Part shown: positions 1 to 5,320 of the stretch, piece by piece | Numbering within the stretch: position 1 is the stretch's first letter | Layout: each line of letters starts with the position of its first letter | NCBI GenBank assembly: GCA_027077895.1 | Contig: JALWQZ010000024.1 | Coordinates: 1 to 7,030, forward strand | Source of the DNA: Microcaldota archaeon | Lineage (GTDB): Archaea > B1Sed10-29 > WALL01 > WAMD01 | Direction: 5' to 3' | DNA length: 7,030 bases | Position numbers and translations under genes: made by a program | Notes under the pieces: model-generated | What the model was told of the DNA's origin: nothing | Database searches by the model: none | The model's input: only the letters and a program-made list of their open reading frames with translations

Positions 1-71
1 GCACTAGTTAGGGGATAGGAAAAATCAAACCACCAAACAAGGACCATGTACAACAGGCAAGATATGAGTCT

Positions 72-155
72 AAAAACAAGAAAGAGAAATTAGGCGGGCG
101 CTTACTATCATACTCTGGAGGGGGGTGGTATGACCAGCGTTAGCGCCCACCTAAT
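72..155 (-). terminator. Hairpin and T-rich tract at the end of the winged-helix gene
   Basis: A long inverted repeat spans the stop codon of the gene at 140-619. Bases 89-102 pair with 142-155: seven perfect pairs (GGGCGCT with AGCGCCC), one C/A mismatch, then six more perfect pairs. Inside it a second perfect stem, TCATAC at 108-113 with GTATGA at 128-133, leaves an internal loop and a G-rich apical loop on the plus strand. Read on the minus strand, the hairpin is followed by a pyrimidine-rich run that includes five T (plus positions 72-76), so it could end the transcript. Archaeal termination usually needs only the T tract, so the elaborate stem may instead protect the mRNA 3' end or be a regulatory RNA. 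The pairing is read directly from the sequence; its role is inferred. Confidence 0.45.
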
Positions 156-619
156 GAGTAGTACACTTTCCTTCCTGCTCTCGTCTTCTTCAATATCCCA
201 AGGGTATACAACCGGTTTAGCCTGGCAGAGGCAGCGTTTCTACCCCTGTAACCCAAGGCATCTGCAATTTCCTTTGCCGTTGCCTTTCCTCTCTCCTTCA
301 CCAACTCAACGATCTTCTCGTCAACGTCACCCAATGCTGTTTTCGAGGTGGTGGGGACGTTTCCACCCTCTCTCTCCTTCAACAGGGTGTGGATCTCCTT
401 CAACTCGCTTAGGATCTGTTCAAACATCTTGTTTGTCTTTTCCCTTTCTTGTACGAGCCGGTATATCAAAGCCCCAATGAATAAAGGATCGTTGAACTTC
501 TCAATGTCATACGCGACGTCTTGGGTCAATTCGGTGTATCCCTCCCCTACTTCCCCCAGGTATCTGGAATACTCCTCTAGCCAGGCTTCATCAACCGGGT
601 TTATATTCCTCTTCTTCAT
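140..619 (-). CDS. Winged-helix DNA-binding protein with N-terminal coiled coil
   Basis: Probable transcriptional regulator of 159 residues; no specific family or ligand recognised. Residues 98-156 have the shape of a winged helix-turn-helix: helix 1 about 100-109, helix 2 about 113-122 (TAKEIADALG), a recognition helix about 126-139 rich in Arg, Asn and Ala (RNAASARLNRL), then GILKK and a basic wing with an aromatic strand (KVYYSL). Residues 52-84 are a charged helix with coiled-coil spacing, probably for dimerisation. There is no membrane segment, cysteine cluster or enzymatic domain, so it looks like a cytoplasmic one-component regulator or chromatin protein. The ATG at 617-619 is chosen because GTGAT, five bases upstream, matches part of the archaeal anti-SD. 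It lies downstream of ppsA on the same strand but has its own TATA box. Three palindromes between that TATA box and the start codon suggest it represses itself. The DNA-binding fold is fairly secure; targets are unknown. Confidence 0.85.
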   Translation of the reverse strand: MKKRNINPVDEAWLEEYSRYLGEVGEGYTELTQDVAYDIEKFNDPLFIGALIYRLVQEREKTNKMFEQILSELKEIHTLLKEREGGNVPTTSKTALGDVDEKIVELVKERGKATAKEIADALGYRGRNAASARLNRLYTLGILKKTRAGRKVYYSLGGR

Positions 620-647
620 AAACTATCACTAGATTTGTTGGATTTGT

Positions 648-686
648 GTCATGACTTGTTCGCTACTGTCATGATTAAGTCATGAC
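648..686 (-). promoter_or_regulatory. Three phased palindromic operator-like sites (GTCATGAC)
   Basis: GTCATGAC occurs at 648-655 and 679-686, and GTCATGAT (one mismatch) at 668-675. The right-hand copy extends to a 10-base palindrome, AGTCATGACT. Centres are 20 and 11 bases apart, about two turns and one turn of DNA, so all three lie on the same helical face. They sit downstream of the TATA box, across the expected transcription start and in the leader of the winged-helix gene, where bound protein would block polymerase. Binding by that gene's own product is inferred from position and dyad symmetry. Confidence 0.6.
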
Positions 687-688
687 TC

Positions 689-697
689 ATATATAAA
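689..697 (-). promoter_or_regulatory. TATA box of the winged-helix gene
   Basis: Read on the minus strand, TTTATATAT is preceded by a purine-rich stretch (GAAAGG) that could serve as a TFB recognition element. Archaeal transcription normally starts about 22-27 bases downstream of the box centre, here near 666-671, giving a leader of roughly 50 bases. The predicted start falls inside the middle palindrome. This shows the regulator can be transcribed separately from ppsA. Confidence 0.6.
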
Positions 698-711
698 CCT
701 TTCTATAACCT

Positions 712-716
712 AAAAA
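712..716 (-). terminator. Possible T-tract terminator of ppsA
   Basis: About 46 bases after the ppsA stop codon the minus strand reads CTGGTTTTTAGG, a run of five T and the longest T run in this gap. A shorter T4 lies nearer the stop. No stable hairpin is associated with it. A short T tract is enough for archaeal RNA polymerase to terminate, so this is a plausible but weak call. Read-through into the winged-helix gene cannot be excluded. Confidence 0.3.
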
Positions 717-762
717 CCAGAGTTTATCGGGGTTCTAGGGGGTTTAAAAGGAAGTTAGCGAA

Positions 763-3045
763 TCACTGGTCAGGACTTATTCCCAACTCCTTCTCAGTCT
801 CTGCAACCACCTTCTTTACCTTCGCGAATGCATCTGGATTGACAGATATACTGGTTATACCCTGCTCGACTAGGAATTTAGCAAACTCTGGGTAGTTACT
901 AGGTGCCTGGCCACACAAACTGACAGTCCTCCCCTTACTTCTAGCACCGTGTATTATCATTGAAATTGCCTTCTTGACAGCAGGATCCCTCTCGTCAAAC
1001 AGGCCCATCCTACCAAGCATCTCTGAGTCTCTGTCCACGCCTAGCACCAACTGAGTCAAATCGTTTGAACCAATGCTGAAGCCGTCAACCAACTCAGCGA
1101 ATTCCTCTGAAAGCAAAGCCACACTCGGCACTTCTGCCATGATCCAGACCTTGAAGTTGTCGCTCCTCTTCAGGCCTTCTTCTTCCATAATCTTCAATAT
1201 GTTCTTTACCTCCTCCTGCTTCCTGACAAATGGGAGCATAACCCATAGGTTGTCTAGACCTGAGTCCCTAACCTTCTTTATCGCCCTCAGTTCCAGCCTA
1301 AACGCTGGTTCGTACTTTGGAGAGTAGTACCTGGAACACCCTCTCCAACCGAGCATTGGATTGTCTTCCTGAGGCTCGTACTTGTTTCCACCTTCTAAGT
1401 CTCTATACTCGTTGGTCTTGAAATCAGAGAACCTAAGCACAACTGGCCTGGGGTAGAAAGCCTTACAAACCCTAGCAACACCATCAGCCAACTTGTCAAT
1501 CCACTCTTGCTCTTTCCCTTCTTCTATAGCTTTTAGTGGATGCTTCTTTATGTACGTGGCAACGATGAACTCCTCTCTCATCAAGCCTACCCCATCAACA
1601 GGTAATTTTGCGTACTTCTCGGCCATGTCTGGGATTCCTAGATTTAGGTATATGTGAGTCTTTGTCTTCGGGAGTGTTGATAAGTCTATCTCCTCCTTCT
1701 TTTCAATTTGAACTTCGCCCTTGTAAACAAAGCCTCTAGTCGCGTCAACGGTAATTATGTCTCCATCCTTGACCAACTGAGTGATGTTGCCAGTACCAAC
1801 CACTGAGGGGATTCCCAGTTCTCTACCCACAATCGCCGCGTGGCAGGTCATTCCTCCTTCGTCTGTGACTATTGCAGCGGCCCTTTTCATTGCAGGAACC
1901 ATGTCTGGATTTGTCATGACTGTAACCAGTATGTCACCCTTCTGAACCTTGTCCAACTCGCTAAGGTCATGAACCACCTTAACAGGTCCTGTGGCAATCC
2001 CTGGACTGGCGGCTAGACCCTTAGTCAAAACCTCTCCCTTAACCTCAATCTTCTCCTCTTCTTCAACTTTCTTCTTCAGTTTAAGTGTTGTAATAGCCCT
2101 AGACTGGACAATGTACAGTTTTCCACCTTCGTACGCCCATTCCATATCTTGAGGGTGGTTGTAGTGATTCTCTGAGGTCAATCCTAACTTAGCCAATTCA
2201 ATTATCTTGTCGTCTGGGAGTTTCTGCTTGTCTTGAAGTTCTTCTGGGATATCTACATGTTCAGTCCCTTTGCCACTCTTTGCCCGATCAACCTTCCAGG
2301 TCTGCTTTGATATGTGCTTTGAGACTATCTTCAACGGATTCTTGCTTAGTATGTATGTGTCTGGTGTAACCATTCCCCCTACAACCGCTTCACCTAGGCC
2401 ATAGGCAGCCTCTATAACTATCTTGCTAGTGTCACCAGTCGGATCAGCGGTGAACATAACACCCGAGACCTCTGAATTAACCATCTTCTGGACAACCGCT
2501 GCCAACTTGACCTTCTCATGAGAATAACCTTGTTTTTCTCTGTAGAATGTGGCTCTAGGCGTGAATAAACTAGCCCAACAACTTTGGACATTCTTCACAA
2601 CATCCTCCTCACCTACCACGTCCAAGTACGTGTCCTGCTGACCGGCGAAACTGGCATCTGGCATATCTTCAGCAGTGGCAGAAGACCTAACAGCCACGTT
2701 AACAGGCTGGCCACCATTGTATTCATTGCACAACTTCCTGTAAGCCTCAACTATCTCCATCTCCATATCCATAGGCATCTTAGTGCCCTTTATCAAATCC
2801 CTTATCTTCTTCGTATTTCTATCCAACTCATCAGTATCATCAACATTTGTACTTCTCAATATCTCAAATATCCTGTCCTTCAAACCGGTCCTGTTTATGA
2901 AATCCCAGTAGGCATTGGCAGTAACTACGAATCCTGGGGGTATTGGAAGACCTATCTGGGTCATCTCACCTAGGTTCGCACCCTTTCCACCTGCAATTGG
3001 AACATCATCTTTGCTTATCTCAGAAAACCACTTAACATATGCCAT
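763..3045 (-). CDS. ppsA: Phosphoenolpyruvate synthase (pyruvate, water dikinase)
   Basis: Cytoplasmic enzyme converting pyruvate, ATP and water to phosphoenolpyruvate, AMP and phosphate. It is the entry step of gluconeogenesis; in some archaea it can also run toward pyruvate. All three domains are present in 760 residues, slightly shorter than the usual ~790. The N-terminal ATP/pyruvate-binding domain has GGKGANLGEM (19-28) and RSSATAED (120-127). The swivelling domain carries GGMTCHAAIVGRELGIPSVV with phosphorylated His at about 402. The C-terminal TIM barrel has GSNDLTQL (659-666) and the catalytic Cys at about 711 in SLCGQAPS. The start at 3043-3045 is preferred over an in-frame ATG 14 codons upstream: a strong SD (AGAGGTGAT) lies three bases before it, and family members begin shortly before the VKWFSEI segment. 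No lesions are seen. It is transcribed divergently from the 3120-6622 operon. Confidence 0.97.
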   Translation of the reverse strand: MAYVKWFSEISKDDVPIAGGKGANLGEMTQIGLPIPPGFVVTANAYWDFINRTGLKDRIFEILRSTNVDDTDELDRNTKKIRDLIKGTKMPMDMEMEIVEAYRKLCNEYNGGQPVNVAVRSSATAEDMPDASFAGQQDTYLDVVGEEDVVKNVQSCWASLFTPRATFYREKQGYSHEKVKLAAVVQKMVNSEVSGVMFTADPTGDTSKIVIEAAYGLGEAVVGGMVTPDTYILSKNPLKIVSKHISKQTWKVDRAKSGKGTEHVDIPEELQDKQKLPDDKIIELAKLGLTSENHYNHPQDMEWAYEGGKLYIVQSRAITTLKLKKKVEEEEKIEVKGEVLTKGLAASPGIATGPVKVVHDLSELDKVQKGDILVTVMTNPDMVPAMKRAAAIVTDEGGMTCHAAIVGRELGIPSVVGTGNITQLVKDGDIITVDATRGFVYKGEVQIEKKEEIDLSTLPKTKTHIYLNLGIPDMAEKYAKLPVDGVGLMREEFIVATYIKKHPLKAIEEGKEQEWIDKLADGVARVCKAFYPRPVVLRFSDFKTNEYRDLEGGNKYEPQEDNPMLGWRGCSRYYSPKYEPAFRLELRAIKKVRDSGLDNLWVMLPFVRKQEEVKNILKIMEEEGLKRSDNFKVWIMAEVPSVALLSEEFAELVDGFSIGSNDLTQLVLGVDRDSEMLGRMGLFDERDPAVKKAISMIIHGARSKGRTVSLCGQAPSNYPEFAKFLVEQGITSISVNPDAFAKVKKVVAETEKELGISPDQ

Positions 3046-3048
3046 AAA

Positions 3049-3057
3049 ATCACCTCT
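3049..3057 (-). promoter_or_regulatory. Ribosome binding site that fixes the ppsA start
   Basis: The minus strand reads AGAGGTGAT, then TTT, then ATG at 3045-3043. This matches eight of nine bases of the archaeal SD consensus AGGAGGTGAT. The upstream in-frame ATG (3085-3087) has no comparable site and lies close to the core promoter, so the shorter protein is called. Confidence 0.8.
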
Positions 3058-3089
3058 GTACTCCTTTTCCGATACAACGTAGTTCACTA

Positions 3090-3097
3090 ATTTAAAT
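3090..3097. promoter_or_regulatory. Palindromic TATA box, probably shared by ppsA and the rightward operon
   Basis: ATTTAAAT is a perfect 8-base palindrome lying between the two divergent start codons (3045 and 3120). From its centre near 3093.5, the usual 22-27 base spacing predicts a rightward start at about 3116-3120, practically at the ATG at 3120, hence a leaderless mRNA. Leftward it predicts a start near 3067-3071, giving a ppsA leader of about 22-26 bases that contains the SD. Both geometries fit well. No other good TATA-like element is evident in the 74-base gap. Separate overlapping boxes remain possible. Confidence 0.55.
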
Positions 3098-3119
3098 GTT
3101 GCTATCGTTTAGAAAAAAC

Positions 3120-4169
3120 ATGCAAAAGAAATCAAAACTAGAAATTGCGGAGGAGGGTCTGAAAAAACTAGACGAACTAGACAAACTAGACAAGGCCGAC
3201 GAAGACAGGATTTACAGGCTACTCGGAACAATAAGCCAAATACAAGTCGCTAAGGGAGAGAAACTAGACAAGATAAAAAAGGGAATCGATAGATGGAAGA
3301 AATCCCCAATCTCTGTTGAGGAGGACATAAAGAATTTGATGATTGAGTATAACACAAGAATGGAGGAACCAAGAATCTGGCATAAAATTATTGATGAGTT
3401 AAATGAAAAATCAACCGAAGTAGACATAGTAACTGCAAAATCCATCGTAGAGAAGTTGTCTCCCAAAGCAAGAAAACTAGCGGCGGACTTAGCAGCAATG
3501 AGGGTTTACCCCAAATATCTAGAAAAGCCTACCCGTGACGTGAAATTCACTTCTCCCATACTACAAAAGGGGAAAATGTCCAAACCTAGCAAGAACCCAT
3601 TGTACGCGTTAGACAGTTTTCTCCTGGATAGAGTGGGCGAGCACATTGGGAAAGCATTATACATTATTCCAGCATTCAGTGCAGAGTACGAATTCGCAAA
3701 TCATGGACACGTTCTCGCGATAAACCTTGGCGGGAAGTATACACCAAGAGAATCACCTAGAATTGTGCACATCAAAAAGAGGGCGGAAGAACTAAACGAA
3801 AGTGAAATCAACGAAGTAATGAAGAAGACAGGAAATGACAAAAAGGTTTTAATAATCAAGGGGATAAACGACATACTAAACAAAGAGCAAATGAAAAAAC
3901 TCATAGAAAAAGTCAACCCTGAATACATCGCAATTTACGGCACTTATCACGGAAGATATCCAAATCTTGAGGGTGTGCCTAAAATAGACGCAGAAACAAA
4001 ATCAGTAGTTCACGAATTCGGATTTGAGGATATAACGGACAAAGTATTCAAAAAGGATGAACTGAAAAAGGTTGAAGAACTTGAAAGAAAGATAAAAGAA
4101 AGATTTCATCCATGGGCTGAATACTTCCCAGCCACAAGGGTCAGGGTTTATAGGAGGAAAGTAAAATGA
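3120..4169 (+). CDS. Unknown 349-residue protein, first gene of the archaeosine-type operon
   Basis: I do not recognise this protein. Residues 1-125 are strongly helical and rich in Lys, Glu and Asp, with a KLDELDKLDK heptad-like stretch near 15-25 that may form a coiled coil. Residues about 160-310 look like an alpha/beta domain with hydrophobic strands: ALYIIPAF (179-186), VLAINLGG (198-205), KVLIIKG (242-248) and YIAIYGTYHGRY (269-280). His in ANHGH (194-198) and in TYHGRY could be functional. The C-terminus is basic (ATRVRVYRRKVK), suggesting nucleic-acid contact. There is no cysteine, signal peptide or membrane segment. The ATG at 3120 is chosen over the one at 3096 because 3096 lies inside the TATA box, and TATA spacing predicts a leaderless start at 3120. 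Its stop overlaps the next start by four bases (ATGA). Linkage to a radical SAM/ArcS protein suggests a subunit or RNA-binding partner, an inference from context only. Confidence 0.85.
   Translation: MQKKSKLEIAEEGLKKLDELDKLDKADEDRIYRLLGTISQIQVAKGEKLDKIKKGIDRWKKSPISVEEDIKNLMIEYNTRMEEPRIWHKIIDELNEKSTEVDIVTAKSIVEKLSPKARKLAADLAAMRVYPKYLEKPTRDVKFTSPILQKGKMSKPSKNPLYALDSFLLDRVGEHIGKALYIIPAFSAEYEFANHGHVLAINLGGKYTPRESPRIVHIKKRAEELNESEINEVMKKTGNDKKVLIIKGINDILNKEQMKKLIEKVNPEYIAIYGTYHGRYPNLEGVPKIDAETKSVVHEFGFEDITDKVFKKDELKKVEELERKIKERFHPWAEYFPATRVRVYRRKVK
3165..3191 (+). repeat. Three tandem 9-base units (aaactagac type)
   Basis: The unit (a/g)aactagac is repeated three times without gaps, differing in one base in the middle copy. 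It encodes (K/E)LD three times in the N-terminal helix of the 349-residue protein. A further single copy occurs at 3261-3269, again encoding KLD. Such an in-frame array may arise by slippage and could vary in copy number between strains. Confidence 0.7.
4152..4157 (+). promoter_or_regulatory. Ribosome binding site of the second operon gene
   Basis: AGGAGG lies eight bases before the ATG at 4166, inside the last codons of the upstream gene. It supports that start over the in-frame Met eight codons in, which lacks a site this strong. With the ATGA overlap it points to coupled translation of the first two operon genes. Confidence 0.75.
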
Positions 4170-5311
4170 GAAGAAGAACAAGAATAATGAGGGTCAGACT
4201 AGACAGAAAACCTGTCAACACACGGAAGAATGTGCTCCTTCCTAAAGATGCGAAACTAATACTAAACGAGATGGAAAAGAGATTGAAGGAAAACTACATC
4301 CCAATATCAAACAGGATAACAAGTGATAAACCAAATGAAGATCAATTCAGATTAACAGAGGTAGTACAGGATTACACCGAAAAACTGTCAAAGCATATCG
4401 GCCCTAGAGAGATAATGCGTGAAAAACTAGAAAAACTTCGTGATGAATATCCCTTATCATCATCAACTATACTAAGCCTCATAACTAAGACAAAGACAGA
4501 AGACGAAGCAGTGAATATGATAAAACAATACATTCAAAGGGTCCCAGGACTAAAAGAAAAACTCGTATCGAAGGATGTAAGTCCAGAACAGAAATCATTA
4601 CTCATACAAAGATTACTTGATAGGATAGGAGAGGATGACCTCGTACTGGTTAGAGAGGTCAACAGGGCACTTGACGAGTTAGGAGTAAAGGATGTCGTGG
4701 TAAAGGCAGAAACAGAGGAGGATCCGGGTACTCCAAGTTTCTGGAATAGGAAGGAGGAACTAAAGCATAATCCCATGCTTCAGAAACTGGAAAAGAGTGA
4801 AAGTGAGTACCCCAGAATAGAGGGGAGAGTCAAAGACGAGATACTGTATCTGAAAGAGATTATGGACGATTACAAAAATGGGGATATGAGTGAAGAGGAT
4901 TTTGAGAACGAAGTTCTAAACACGATAAATGCAGGAATGCAGTTTTTGGGTGGTGATAGGGAAAGATTTTTAAAGTATGTCCACAAGTTTGATCAAACTT
5001 CTGAAAAGACAGTCTACAACCTAATCCAAGATGTTCTAAACGCTAATGAAATAAAAACGAACAAAGACGTGGAAATGAAAATCAGAAAGATTATGAAGAA
5101 ATATAACATTGAGGACGTGGATAACCTAAGGAAGGCACCACCGAGCAAAATAAGGAAAATCGTCGAAGACCTAGCAAAGAACAGCATCCACGTGGAAGAA
5201 CTTGCTAGGTTAATAAGAGAAAGGGACAAGAAAAAGGCAAACAAGATAATAGAAAGAATAAACCAAGCATTTAATGATTATGCTAAACCACCAGATGGAA
5301 TGTATATGTGA
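4166..5311 (+). CDS. Unknown 381-residue charged, helical protein, second gene of the operon
   Basis: No family recognised. The protein appears almost entirely alpha-helical and is rich in Lys, Glu, Asp and Arg. It opens with a basic stretch (RRRTRIMRVRLDRK, residues 2-15) suited to RNA or phosphate-backbone binding. Helical blocks lie around 28-42, 60-92, 98-125, 138-172, 218-256 and 280-367. A low-complexity linker, about 180-215, contains EEDPGTPSFWNR. The tail is PPDGMYM. No cysteine, nucleotide-binding loop, signal peptide or membrane segment is seen. Helix-turn-helix repeats of this kind suggest a scaffold or an RNA-binding protein rather than an enzyme, but that is only an impression. 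It overlaps the upstream gene by four bases and ends nine bases before the radical SAM/ArcS gene, so the three are almost certainly cotranscribed and probably made in related amounts. It could be a complex subunit supplying tRNA contacts that the fusion lacks. Confidence 0.85.
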   Translation: MRRRTRIMRVRLDRKPVNTRKNVLLPKDAKLILNEMEKRLKENYIPISNRITSDKPNEDQFRLTEVVQDYTEKLSKHIGPREIMREKLEKLRDEYPLSSSTILSLITKTKTEDEAVNMIKQYIQRVPGLKEKLVSKDVSPEQKSLLIQRLLDRIGEDDLVLVREVNRALDELGVKDVVVKAETEEDPGTPSFWNRKEELKHNPMLQKLEKSESEYPRIEGRVKDEILYLKEIMDDYKNGDMSEEDFENEVLNTINAGMQFLGGDRERFLKYVHKFDQTSEKTVYNLIQDVLNANEIKTNKDVEMKIRKIMKKYNIEDVDNLRKAPPSKIRKIVEDLAKNSIHVEELARLIRERDKKKANKIIERINQAFNDYAKPPDGMYM

Positions 5312-5320
5312 CGTGGTAAC

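Noticed and set aside
1..47. Minus-strand ATG at 45-47 opening a frame to the left edge (begins MVLVWWFDFS)
   Set aside because: Only 15 codons are visible, with no ribosome binding site and only a poor TATA candidate. It could be the start of a neighbouring gene but cannot be supported from here.
96..149. tRNA-like 7-base-pair stem followed by an A (GGGCGCT with AGCGCCC)
   Set aside because: The enclosed span is only 54 bases, with no T-arm GTTC motif, no anticodon arm and no D arm, so it is not a tRNA. The stem also continues beyond seven pairs after a mismatch.
89..165. Possible archaeal H/ACA guide RNA (lower stem, internal pocket, upper stem, ACA at 163-165)
   Set aside because: The ACA is about 22 bases from the pocket instead of about 15, no clear kink-turn is seen, and the element overlaps the end of a coding gene. 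A terminator or mRNA structure is the simpler reading.
130..480. Plus-strand open frame opposite the winged-helix gene
   Set aside because: Its product is a low-complexity Ser/Pro/Arg sequence typical of an antisense shadow. The opposite strand encodes a clear winged-helix protein with promoter and SD.
1913..1920. A fourth GTCATGAC copy inside ppsA
   Set aside because: It encodes conserved Val-Met-Thr residues in the phosphohistidine region, stands alone far from any promoter, and is plausibly coincidental.
3046..3087. Longer ppsA start 14 codons upstream
   Set aside because: The ATG at 3045 has a strong, well-spaced SD and matches where the family begins. The upstream ATG has none and would leave almost no room after the TATA box.
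3120..5311. Idea that the two unknown proteins are viral or mobile-element proteins
   Set aside because: No integrase, portal, capsid, terminase or repeat signature is present. Composition resembles the flanking genes, and they are tightly packed with a tRNA-modification enzyme.
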